Assembly: GCA_002493625.1 (NCBI GenBank)
Contig: DKZK01000029.1
Location: 53,195 to 117,194, forward strand
Direction of reading: 5' to 3'
DNA: 64,000 nucleotides
DNA from: Lachnospiraceae bacterium UBA7076
GTDB lineage: Bacteria; Bacillota; Clostridia; Lachnospirales; Lachnospiraceae
Within the stretch, counting starts at the first letter, position 1, and every line of letters starts with the position of its first letter. This document shows positions 38,366-47,079 of the stretch, piece after piece. The translations under genes were made by a program, and so were the position numbers. The notes under the pieces are model-generated. The model was not told the origin of the DNA and did not search any database. It was given only the letters and a program-made list of their open reading frames with translations.

Positions 38366-38800
38366 ATGGGTAATCATGATACAATAGAGCTTCTCAAGGA
38401 ATGTGATTCCGGCTCAAAAATGGCTGTATCCTCCATCGACGAGGTACTTGACAAGGTTGAAAGCTCCGAACTCAGAAATCTTCTTACGGAAAGCAGGGAG
38501 CATCATTCAAAGCTTGGCAATGATCTTCACGCCATATTAAATGAATATGGTATCGAGTCCAAAGATCCAAACCCTATGGCAAAGGGAATGGCATGGATGA
38601 AAACAAATGTGAAAATAGGCATGCATGAGGGAGATGAAACCATAGCAGACCTTATGACCGAGGGTTGCGACATGGGCGTTAGATCCCTGAACAAATACCT
38701 GAACCAATATAAAACCGCAGACAACAAGGCTAAAGATATATGCAACCGCCTTATCTCCATTGAGGAGGAGCTTGACAAAAAGCTTCGCAAATTTTTATAA
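38366..38800 (+). CDS. DUF2383-like helical bundle protein
   Basis: 144 residues, almost wholly helical, without membrane segments. HDTIELLKECDSG, EHHSKLGNDLHAIL and GDETIADLMTEGCDMG align by pattern with ferritin-like DUF2383 proteins, which form four-helix bundles and are often stress-linked. A full set of iron ligands is not evident. AGGAAAGG precedes the ATG. It ends in a strong shared terminator with the convergent MATE gene. Confidence 0.6.
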   Translation: MGNHDTIELLKECDSGSKMAVSSIDEVLDKVESSELRNLLTESREHHSKLGNDLHAILNEYGIESKDPNPMAKGMAWMKTNVKIGMHEGDETIADLMTEGCDMGVRSLNKYLNQYKTADNKAKDICNRLISIEEELDKKLRKFL

Positions 38801-38813
38801 CAACGCTTTATTA

Positions 38814-38858
38814 AGGGCTGCCGCAGTAAGGATTTACTCTGCGGCATGCCCTCTTTTT
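38814..38858. terminator. Bidirectional terminator between convergent genes
   Basis: A stem of about 16 bp (AGGGCTGCCGCAGTAA with TTACTCTGCGGCATGCCCT, two bulges) and CTTTTTAT on the plus strand. It serves the gene at 38366. The MATE gene stop (38834-38836) and last codons are within its right arm. Confidence 0.82.
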
Positions 38859-40195
38859 ATCCCTCTCCATACAATCAAAAAACATATGATATGTACCAGC
38901 GTGGTTATGCCCCATGACAGCGGGTACGACAAATAAAGCATCCTTGTTGTATGATATTTTTCTTCGGCAAATATTGTAAATATCCACACAAGCCTCAGTC
39001 CGCACGCACCTATCATTGACACGATTGTAGGAATAACAGACCTTCCAAGCCCTCTTAATATTCCCACCATTACATCCATCATGCCGCACAAAAAATATGG
39101 TCCGCAGATATATTTTAATCTGACAAGTCCCGCCTCAATCACAGGGTTCTTGGATGAATATATCCCCAAAAGCGGACTCCCGAAAAGCACGGTAAGCTGA
39201 CCAAGAACAATTCCTGTCACAATAACGCACATCTGGCTTAAGATTGCAATTTTCCATATTCTTTTTATTTTTCCGGCTCCATAATTCTGACTTACAAACG
39301 ATATGGCAGTCTGATGAAACGCATTCATTGCCATGTATACAAAGCCTTCAATATTCATGGCGGCGGCATTTCCTGCCATAACAGTCGCGCCAAAGGAATT
39401 GACGGAGGACTGTATCACAACATTTGACAGAGAAAATACCGTGCCGTAAATGCCTGACGGTATGCCGATATGCAGTATTCTTTTTAAGGCATGTCCGTAA
39501 AATTTTATCTTTCCCAAAAACAATTGGTACATTTCCTGTTCCCTGCATAAGCATCTTATAATCAGAAATGCCGAAACGCACTGGGATATTATGGTTGCAA
39601 GCGCAACGCCTGCCACATCAAGCCCGCAGACAAGAACAAAAAACAGGTTAAGCACAACATTTATAACGCCTGCAAGCATCAGATAATAAAGCGGTCTTTT
39701 TGTATCTCCCACCGCCCTTAATATGGAATTGCAAAAATTATAAAGCATTACGGACACAATTCCCAAAAAATATATTTTCAAATACTTTGAAGCAAGTGGA
39801 AATACGTCCTCCGGCGTATTCATCCAGATAAGTATTTGCTTTGTAAATATGATTCCTATTACCGTAAGTACAAGTCCGCTTAAAATACCCAGGGCAACCG
39901 CAGTATGCACTGCCTCATGTACCTTTTTTTCCTCCCTGGCTCCATAGTATTTTGCAACAAGAACATTTGCGCCTATGGAAAGCCCCATAAACAAATTTGT
40001 CATAAGATTAATAATCGGCGTTGTGGAGCCAACAGCCGCCATTGAATTGTCTCCGCAAAATCTTCCCACAACGACAACATCAGCAGCATTAAATAAAAGC
40101 TGCAGTATGCTTGAGCACATAAGCGGCAATGCAAATCGCAGCATTTTGGGAAGTATGGAGCCCTCGCACATATCTATGGCATATGTCTTTGACAC
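38834..40195 (-). CDS. MATE-family multidrug/cation efflux protein
   Basis: 453 residues with 12 membrane helices in two homologous halves. The N-terminal MLRFALPLMCSSILQLLFN and NAADVVVVGRFCG are typical of the DinF/NorM-like branch common in Clostridia. I chose GTG 40195 because AGAGG lies 8 bases before it; the in-frame GTG at 40204 overlaps that site. It starts 25 bases after the feoB stop, so it is read in the same operon. Substrate unknown. Confidence 0.9.
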   Translation of the reverse strand: MSKTYAIDMCEGSILPKMLRFALPLMCSSILQLLFNAADVVVVGRFCGDNSMAAVGSTTPIINLMTNLFMGLSIGANVLVAKYYGAREEKKVHEAVHTAVALGILSGLVLTVIGIIFTKQILIWMNTPEDVFPLASKYLKIYFLGIVSVMLYNFCNSILRAVGDTKRPLYYLMLAGVINVVLNLFFVLVCGLDVAGVALATIISQCVSAFLIIRCLCREQEMYQLFLGKIKFYGHALKRILHIGIPSGIYGTVFSLSNVVIQSSVNSFGATVMAGNAAAMNIEGFVYMAMNAFHQTAISFVSQNYGAGKIKRIWKIAILSQMCVIVTGIVLGQLTVLFGSPLLGIYSSKNPVIEAGLVRLKYICGPYFLCGMMDVMVGILRGLGRSVIPTIVSMIGACGLRLVWIFTIFAEEKYHTTRMLYLSYPLSWGITTLVHIICFLIVWRGIKRGHAAE

Positions 40196-40220
40196 ATTAA
40201 TCACCTCTTGCTATCATCAT

Positions 40221-42563
40221 TTATATAAGTGCACCCACACAATAAACTGCAAATGCAGCAAGCCATGCGATCATGCACTGTCCTGCCGCAACAGCCACCG
40301 CCCATTTCACTCCAAGTTCACGCTTTACCGATGCTATTGCCGCAACACACGGGGTATACAACAGACAAAATACCAGCAGGGAGGCAGCGCCTGCAGGCGT
40401 AAGTATTCCGTACAGCAGCTGCTCTGACGGCACCAAAACCGACAATGTAGATACAACACTCTCCTTTGCCAGAAAGCCTGTAATAAGGGCCGTGGACACT
40501 CTCCAGTCTCCGAATCCAAGGGGCTTGAATACAGGAGCTATAAATCCTGCCACAAGGGCAAGCAGACTGTCCTGTGAATCGGAAACCATATTAAAATGCA
40601 CGTCAAAGGTTTGAAGAAACCATATCACGATTGTTGCAATAAATATAACAGTAAACGCTCTGTAAATAAAATCCTTTGCCTTGTCATACAGAAGCCTCAT
40701 GACATTTTTTATTCCCGGCATCCGATAGTTCGGCAGCTCCATTACAAAGGGAACAGGCTCCCCTTTAAATTTTGTCTTTTTTAAAATAAGGGCGCACAGC
40801 ACGCCTACTATAATTCCGCCAAAATACAGGGCAATCATTACAAGTCCGCTGTAATTTGGAAAAAATGCCGCCGAAAAAAATGCATATATGGGCAGCTTGG
40901 CGGAACAGCTCATAAAGGGCGTGAGTATGATGGTCATTTTTCTGTCACGCTCCGAGGAAAGTGTACGACTTGCCATAACTCCGGGAACGGTACATCCGAA
41001 GCCTATGAGCATAGGCACAATGCTTCTTCCCGACAATCCGATTTTCCGAAGAAGCTTATCCATTACAAATGCAACTCTCGCCATATATCCGCTGTCCTCC
41101 AGCATGGACAGGAAGAAAAACAGCGTCACAATAATCGGCAAAAAACTTAACACATTTCCCACACCGTTAAATATTCCGTCTATAATAAGGGAATGAAGAA
41201 CCGGATTCACATCAAATTTTATAAATGCTGATGAAACCCAGTCTGTAAGCCCGTCAATCCCCTTCTCCAGCAACCCTTGCAGAGCTGCTCCGATAACGCT
41301 GAAGGTAAGCCAGAAAATAATAATCATAATTGCAATAAATGCAGGTATGGCGGTATATTTTCCGGTTAAAATTCTGTCAACAGATCTGCTCCTTGCGTGT
41401 TCTTTGCTTTCCTTAGCCCTCACAACCGTCTCGTCGCTAATGGAATGTATAAAACGGAATCTCATATCCGCAATTGCCGCAGAACGGTCAAGTCCCCTTT
41501 CCTTTTCCATCTGCACAATAATGTGCTCCAGCATATCAAGCTCATTTTCATCCAGAGCAAGCTTTTCAAGAATCCTTTTATCACCCTCCACTACCTTTGA
41601 CGCAGCAAATCTGAGTGGGATTCCGGCTCTTTTTGCATGATCCTCAATGAGATGCATAATGGCGTGTATGCATCTGTGCACAGCACTTTCCCCGTCATCG
41701 GAATTACAGAAATCGTGTCGTTTCGGTCTCTCCTGATATTTTGCAACATGCATGGCATGTTCAATCAACTCATCAATGCCCTCGTTTTTTGCCGCCGATA
41801 TGGGGACTACAGGTATACCCAGAAGTGCCTCCATCTCATTGATATGTATTGACCCGCCGTTTTCTCTTACCTCATCCATCATATTTAATGCAAGCACCAT
41901 TGGAATGTCAAGCTCCATAAGCTGCATTGTCAGATAAAGATTTCTCTCAATGTTGGAGGCGTCAACAATATTTATAATCCCCTTTGGTTTTTCCTTCATT
42001 ATAAACGAACGTGTAACAATCTCCTCATTGCTGTACGGAGACATGGAATAAATACCCGGCAAATCCGTTATTTCAGTATTATCATATCCCTTTATTTTTC
42101 CTGATTTTTTATCAACGGTTACGCCCGGAAAGTTTCCCACGTGCTGATTGGCGCCTGTCAATCTGTTAAACAGTGTTGTCTTTCCGCAGTTTTGATTTCC
42201 TGCAAGGGCAAATGTAATCAGCTCATCATCCGGAAGGGGATTTTCCTCAGCCTTGACATGATATTTTCCGCCCTCGCCAAGACCGGGATGCGGTATATTT
42301 ATCTGCTTATGATTATTTTGTTTTATCTCTTTTTGCCCGTCTGTCTCCTGTATTGTAATTTTCCTTGCATCCTCAAGACGAAGGGTAAGCTCGTAGCCAT
42401 GAAGCAAAAGCTCCATGGGATCTCCCATAGGGGCAAGCTTGACAAGCGTTATCTCAGCCTCCGGAAGGATTCCCATATCAAGGAAATGCTGTCTTAATGC
42501 TCCCTCTCCGCCCACGGAAACAACCCGTGCCGAATTTCCTATTGCCAGTTCATTTAATGTCAT
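40221..42563 (-). CDS. feoB: Ferrous iron transporter, FeoA-FeoB fusion
   Basis: 780 residues. Residues 1-75 are a FeoA-like SH3 domain (ARVVSVGGEGALRQHFLDMG). A linker follows, then the FeoB GTPase: ALAGNQNCGKTTLFN (G1), VGNFPGVTVDKKSG (G2), DLPGIYSM (G3) and LNMMDE (G4). Then come the membrane gates, with GYMARVAFVMD and GFGCTVPGVMASR holding the conserved cysteine. It imports Fe2+. ATG 42563 is preceded by AGGTG. It lies between a GH3 gene upstream (17-base gap) and MATE downstream. Confidence 0.94.
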   Translation of the reverse strand: MTLNELAIGNSARVVSVGGEGALRQHFLDMGILPEAEITLVKLAPMGDPMELLLHGYELTLRLEDARKITIQETDGQKEIKQNNHKQINIPHPGLGEGGKYHVKAEENPLPDDELITFALAGNQNCGKTTLFNRLTGANQHVGNFPGVTVDKKSGKIKGYDNTEITDLPGIYSMSPYSNEEIVTRSFIMKEKPKGIINIVDASNIERNLYLTMQLMELDIPMVLALNMMDEVRENGGSIHINEMEALLGIPVVPISAAKNEGIDELIEHAMHVAKYQERPKRHDFCNSDDGESAVHRCIHAIMHLIEDHAKRAGIPLRFAASKVVEGDKRILEKLALDENELDMLEHIIVQMEKERGLDRSAAIADMRFRFIHSISDETVVRAKESKEHARSRSVDRILTGKYTAIPAFIAIMIIIFWLTFSVIGAALQGLLEKGIDGLTDWVSSAFIKFDVNPVLHSLIIDGIFNGVGNVLSFLPIIVTLFFFLSMLEDSGYMARVAFVMDKLLRKIGLSGRSIVPMLIGFGCTVPGVMASRTLSSERDRKMTIILTPFMSCSAKLPIYAFFSAAFFPNYSGLVMIALYFGGIIVGVLCALILKKTKFKGEPVPFVMELPNYRMPGIKNVMRLLYDKAKDFIYRAFTVIFIATIVIWFLQTFDVHFNMVSDSQDSLLALVAGFIAPVFKPLGFGDWRVSTALITGFLAKESVVSTLSVLVPSEQLLYGILTPAGAASLLVFCLLYTPCVAAIASVKRELGVKWAVAVAAGQCMIAWLAAFAVYCVGALI

Positions 42564-42580
42564 TTTTTTCACCTGAAATT

Positions 42581-45379
42581 TTATTCGTTATCTTTGAGTA
42601 TAAATTTAATATCCTTAAGCTTAAGACCTGCCGCTCCCACATAAAGTCTCAGGATTGTAAAACGCTGTCCTATAAGAATTTCCCTTGAAATGGCATCAAG
42701 CTCTCCATTTGTGCCGTGGAAGGTCATGGTACTGATTGGAAAGCCGCCTGTAAACAAAGTGCACGTCATCTGCGCAACCTCATTCAGGTCAGAGCTTCCT
42801 CTGAGTATAATTCTATATTTTCCAATAGTTTTTACATCGAATGCAAACACATAGCTTGTACCCATTTCAGATGGCTCGTCCTCCAGGGAAATTGTAATCT
42901 CCCTGTCCAGTATGCGGTACTCCACATCAGACATATCGAAATCGTCCTTATCCTCCGGACGGTTTATAACCAGAACCTCCGTACCGTTTCCAATGAGCCT
43001 TTTCATTGCCTCGGTGTGCATGACGTAATAGCATATATTCATGGCATTACGCTGAAGCTCGCCTCTTGTAACGGTGCCTGCGGCAAGCGCCTCAAGGGTA
43101 TTATCCCCCGAAGCATTTGTCTCTCCATCCGGACACACCATATAAATATCATTTTGCGCACGCGCCATCTGGTCAAAGTCCGTAGCTTTTTGTCCGCCGT
43201 CCGGACGTGAGGTTATGGCAGCCCACCAGTCAGTCATGACAATGCCCCGAAAACCCCACTCGCCGCGGAGTATCGTTGTAGTCAAATCGTATAAATTAGC
43301 GGTATACCGACCATTCAGCTTGCCGTAGGTTGTCATTATGCTGTCGCAATATCCGCTTTTTACAACAATTTCAAAGCCCTTAAGATAAATCTCCCGAAGC
43401 GCCCTTTCAGACACAACAGAGCTTGTGTGTCTCCTTCTGTATTCCTGATTATTGGCGCAAAAATGCTTAACCGTTCCGCTAAGTCCGTAACGCTTCAGCC
43501 CTTTGAGCTGTGCGGCTGCAAGCCTTCCCGTTATAAGGGGATCCTCCGAAAAATATTCAAAGTTCCGCCCATTAAGAGGGTGTCTGTGAATATTCATTCC
43601 CGGCCCCAGGACATTTTCAACCTTGTTGGAAATCATCTCAAGCCCAAGAAATTCAAACAGCTCACAATTTAATTTCTCATTGAATGTACATCCAAGAAGC
43701 GTTCCGTTTGGCAGGCTGAATGCCTTTGCACCACAGTCAAAACGAAGACCGGAGGGTCCGTCGTCACAGCAGGCAACCGGTATACCAAGCTCCCTTAACG
43801 CCTTTGAAACTCCTCCAAATGCCGCAGCAGTTCCGGGCGTTACAAGTGAGCTTCCCATTCCCTCTCCTCGTATTATGGAGGCAAGCTCCTCATCCGAAAG
43901 CTGCGCTATAAATTCCTTCATCCTATCAGAATATATTTCATTGTCGGCTTCTTCCATCAACACATCGGCAAGCTTTATGTCCTTATGCCCTGTATACGGA
44001 ATTTCCTCAGGCAGGTTTAAAAGACATTTCTCCTCCTGGGTTAAAACGGCAAGCGGTACCTCCTCCTCAGCTATTGTATAGGAAGCCTCATTTTCTCTCT
44101 GAGCTGCATTTTCAGCCGGTCTTATTCTTTTAAATTGCTTGTAAGGCGCAAGCGCCTGTGAAAGCTCTTTTAAAATCGTCCTGTCAAGTCTCACGGCTTC
44201 AATCAGCGCTGTATCTCTTACGTTATTTCCAAGATAAAAGCTATAATCTCCCTCCTCAAGCAAAAAGCTGTAAGGACTTACAATACCGCTGTCGTCATAG
44301 GACGCAAAATCATAAAAATCAGCTTCCAGCCGGACAGCTTCCGTCTCACCGGGCTTCAGCTTCCCGGTTTTTCCAAAGGCAATGAGCACCTTTGCAGGCT
44401 TGCCAAGCTTTCCCTGAGGCGCCGATGCATAAAGCTGTACAACCTGCTTTCCCTCACATTTACCTGTATTTGTAACCTTAATGTCAGCATATATCTTCTG
44501 CTTTTCCCTGTCACAGACAAAGCCTTCCGCTTCCATTTTAAATTCCGTATAAGAAAGACCATATCCAAAAGGATATTTCACCCTGTCAGGAGCAAAGGTT
44601 TCAAAATACCGGTAACCCACATAAATATCATCCGTGTAACAGTTTTCAACAGGATCGCCAAAATTTTTATCGGAGTAGTAGTCCTTAATATCATACGCTA
44701 TGGTGTCCGTAAGCCTTCCGGAAGGACACACCTTGCCCGTAAGCACATCTGCCGTTCCATGTCCTCCGACCATTCCGCCCTGCCAGCCGTACAAAACAGC
44801 GTCAGGCTTTATGTCGTCCACAAAATTCATGTCAATAATACCGCCCACATTTAAGAGAACGACCATTCTTGAAAATTTACTCCGTACCATTTTCATCATA
44901 TTATACTCATTATCCGTGAGACGGTAGGAACCTGCCGTATCAGTGCTGTCCTTGTCCTCTCCCGCAGTTCTTCCGATAATTACAAGCGCTGCGTCCGAGC
45001 GTTCACACGCCTTTTCCACAAGCTCGTCATTTACGGGCATTTCCTCCTGTGACCACGGCTCCATGCCCCAGCCCAGTCCCACAACAAAAGGATTCAGCTT
45101 TTCCCACTCCACATAGGTATTCAGAAGATCATTATTGACTGTAACAACCTTGCTTTCCATAAGCCCCTCTATGATATTTGTCACATGAGAAACATTTACC
45201 AGACCGCCTGAGCCTGTTCCGCTTTTATAATAATTTGTCTGTATGCGTCCAAATACAGCAATTTCCATTCCCGCCGTAAACGGCAGCGCATGATTATCAT
45301 TCTTAAGCAATACAAGACCCTCTGCAACCGCAGCCCTTGCAATATTTTCGTATTCGTTCCAGTCTAATGTGTATTTCAT
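42581..45379 (-). CDS. Glycoside hydrolase family 3 with permuted domain order
   Basis: Probable beta-glucosidase or related exo-glycosidase, 932 residues, no signal peptide, so intracellular. The GH3 C-terminal domain comes first (1-245; EGLVLLKNDNHALPF), then a fibronectin-III-like domain (about 285-400; PFGYGLSYTEF). The catalytic barrel follows (about 490-790) with LGPGMNIHRHPLNGRNFEYF, VKHFCANNQE and the nucleophile Asp in VMTDWW. A final beta-rich domain of about 115 residues may bind carbohydrate. This order is known in rumen clostridial enzymes such as Butyrivibrio BglA. GGAGG precedes the ATG. Confidence 0.92.
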   Translation of the reverse strand: MKYTLDWNEYENIARAAVAEGLVLLKNDNHALPFTAGMEIAVFGRIQTNYYKSGTGSGGLVNVSHVTNIIEGLMESKVVTVNNDLLNTYVEWEKLNPFVVGLGWGMEPWSQEEMPVNDELVEKACERSDAALVIIGRTAGEDKDSTDTAGSYRLTDNEYNMMKMVRSKFSRMVVLLNVGGIIDMNFVDDIKPDAVLYGWQGGMVGGHGTADVLTGKVCPSGRLTDTIAYDIKDYYSDKNFGDPVENCYTDDIYVGYRYFETFAPDRVKYPFGYGLSYTEFKMEAEGFVCDREKQKIYADIKVTNTGKCEGKQVVQLYASAPQGKLGKPAKVLIAFGKTGKLKPGETEAVRLEADFYDFASYDDSGIVSPYSFLLEEGDYSFYLGNNVRDTALIEAVRLDRTILKELSQALAPYKQFKRIRPAENAAQRENEASYTIAEEEVPLAVLTQEEKCLLNLPEEIPYTGHKDIKLADVLMEEADNEIYSDRMKEFIAQLSDEELASIIRGEGMGSSLVTPGTAAAFGGVSKALRELGIPVACCDDGPSGLRFDCGAKAFSLPNGTLLGCTFNEKLNCELFEFLGLEMISNKVENVLGPGMNIHRHPLNGRNFEYFSEDPLITGRLAAAQLKGLKRYGLSGTVKHFCANNQEYRRRHTSSVVSERALREIYLKGFEIVVKSGYCDSIMTTYGKLNGRYTANLYDLTTTILRGEWGFRGIVMTDWWAAITSRPDGGQKATDFDQMARAQNDIYMVCPDGETNASGDNTLEALAAGTVTRGELQRNAMNICYYVMHTEAMKRLIGNGTEVLVINRPEDKDDFDMSDVEYRILDREITISLEDEPSEMGTSYVFAFDVKTIGKYRIILRGSSDLNEVAQMTCTLFTGGFPISTMTFHGTNGELDAISREILIGQRFTILRLYVGAAGLKLKDIKFILKDNE

Positions 45380-45459
45380 CCTTTGACCTCCTGTATAAAA
45401 ATATTTATCAGTACAAATACTTAACGTATCTCAATAACACGAATCTCTTTACAAATATT

Positions 45460-46734
45460 CTACAAATCCAGCTCCCTTATCTCACGCTTTCTGTAAGAGA
45501 AAATGCTTATAAGAAAACCGGTTATCCCTGTCATTAAAAACATAACCGCCATTCCGTTTCCGCTGCCATGTCCGACAAAAACCTTCAAAAAGTCCGCAAC
45601 GGCATTATCCGACCTCATAAACGGTTCAAAAACATGATCTGCAAGGAAACCGCCAAGCAGGATGGCAAACGGGATTGTGCCAAACTGGATTGCGTTTCGC
45701 ACCGCAAACACTCTCCCCTGCATTTCATCTGGAATTTTACTGTACATAATCACATTCTGCCCCGCCATAATAAACGGTATCGGCAGGCTTGCCGCAATTC
45801 CCGCAACCGACCACATGAAACCGTTTCTTCCCACAGCCATCATAATATCGCCAAGCAAAAAGGAAAGGGCGGCTGAAATATATATCATTCCCGCATTTCT
45901 CTTTGACGCCTTTTTTAATGATACGATAAAGCCTCCTGCGATTCCTCCGATTCCCATGGCTGCGTTTACAAATCCAAGCGTCCTGCTGTTTCCTCCGCTT
46001 CTTGATAAAATCATGGGCGAGAGAATATTCTCGTAGGTAAGCCTTGAAAAGAAATTTATAAGCGCCATTGTAAGCATAATATAAAGCAGACCCTTTTCTC
46101 CCTTGAGAAAACGGAAGCCCTCCCTTGTGCCGTCCAGAATTGATTTTTCACTGACCTTGGCATAATCCTCCGGTATACGGATAACAAGCAAAAGCACAAG
46201 AAACGCAAACGTAAAGCTTACGAGGTCAATTATCAGTATCGTGCCCAATCCGCTGAAGGAAAAAATGAACGCTGCCAGCACAGGGCTCAAAACGGTTATG
46301 AGATTACTCGAAAATGAATTCATGCCGCTTACGTTTGACAGCTTTTCCTTTGGAACAATCCTTCCCACGGCTACCGCGGAGGCAGGCTGCTGAAATGCAT
46401 TCATAAACCCTATCACGATATTCACAACATAAATATTCCATATCTCAATGCTTCCCGTCGTCCATAAAACGAGAACAGCAAGCGTACATAAGGCGGCAAT
46501 GCTGTCAGAAATAAGCATAATCGCCTTTTTGCTGTGTCTGTCAATAAACGTGCCTGCAACAAGGCTCACGATTATAAACGGAACATAATTGCAGAATGTC
46601 ATAACAGAAACCGCCATTGCAGAATTTTTCTGCTCATAGGTAAGCAGTATAAGGGCAAATGCCGTCATTGCGCTGCCTAACTGGGAAACACTCTGGCTCA
46701 ACCAGAATATAATATATCTTTTATAATTATTCAT
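45460..46734 (-). CDS. MFS exporter (macrolide-efflux/MefA-like MFS_3)
   Basis: 424 residues, 12 membrane helices. The N-terminal FWLSQSVSQLGSAMTAFAL and the loop GTFIDRHSKKAIMLISD are typical of the MFS_3 drug-export branch. The middle loop is long and charged. AAGGAGTG lies 9 bases before the ATG. A 230-base leader with a short ORF and several hairpins precedes it, which suggests induction by translation or transcription attenuation. Its substrate is unknown; a drug is likely but not shown. Confidence 0.88.
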   Translation of the reverse strand: MNNYKRYIIFWLSQSVSQLGSAMTAFALILLTYEQKNSAMAVSVMTFCNYVPFIIVSLVAGTFIDRHSKKAIMLISDSIAALCTLAVLVLWTTGSIEIWNIYVVNIVIGFMNAFQQPASAVAVGRIVPKEKLSNVSGMNSFSSNLITVLSPVLAAFIFSFSGLGTILIIDLVSFTFAFLVLLLVIRIPEDYAKVSEKSILDGTREGFRFLKGEKGLLYIMLTMALINFFSRLTYENILSPMILSRSGGNSRTLGFVNAAMGIGGIAGGFIVSLKKASKRNAGMIYISAALSFLLGDIMMAVGRNGFMWSVAGIAASLPIPFIMAGQNVIMYSKIPDEMQGRVFAVRNAIQFGTIPFAILLGGFLADHVFEPFMRSDNAVADFLKVFVGHGSGNGMAVMFLMTGITGFLISIFSYRKREIRELDL

Positions 46735-46751
46735 CGAATTTCACTCCTTAA

Positions 46752-46930
46752 TTGAACATCAGCCATTCCATATTTGCCTTTGGCAAATGGGCTGACGCTA
46801 TATGTCAAGTTTTCGCAGAAAACTTGACACAACCTATAATTTATAAATTCAAATTATACGTACAAAATCCGATGGGGACGAGATTTTATCTCTGTACAGT
46901 CTTCGTCCTTTCATCAGACCCTGTACAGAG
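46752..46930 (-). promoter_or_regulatory. Structured leader of the MFS exporter gene
   Basis: Hairpin 1: CTCTGTACAG (46930-46921) with CTGTACAGAG (46899-46890), within the leader ORF. Hairpin 2: bases 46903-46915 with 46871-46881, which overlaps and competes with hairpin 1. Hairpin 3: perfect 11 bp, 46803-46813 with 46819-46829. Hairpin 4: 46760-46778 with 46782-46794, just before the ribosome binding site. No clear U-tract follows any of them. Confidence 0.6.
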
Positions 46931-46966
46931 CAAAACACTCAAATCTATTATTAAATGACAAAGCAT
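46886..46966 (-). CDS. Leader peptide upstream of the MFS exporter
   Basis: A 26-codon ORF, opening MLCHLIIDLSVLLCTG and ending TKTVQR, with a very strong AGGGAGGTG binding site 6 bases upstream. Its last 14 codons form one half of two mutually exclusive hairpins. Position, size and binding site fit a regulatory leader peptide for an inducible drug exporter. The remaining 46967-47079 stretch is AT-rich with no further feature. Confidence 0.65.
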   Translation of the reverse strand: MLCHLIIDLSVLLCTGSDERTKTVQR

Positions 46967-47079
46967 TTATTTCACCTCCCTGCTAATATATGCAATATTA
47001 AAAATAACACATTTTGTCCTATAATTTCAACACCCGACATGCACCTGCCTGAAACATAAAATATCCTGATTTATCTCAT

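Noticed and set aside
46803..46829. Perfect 11-bp hairpin as a simple terminator
   Set aside because: No U-tract follows on either strand, so I kept it only as part of the MFS leader structure.
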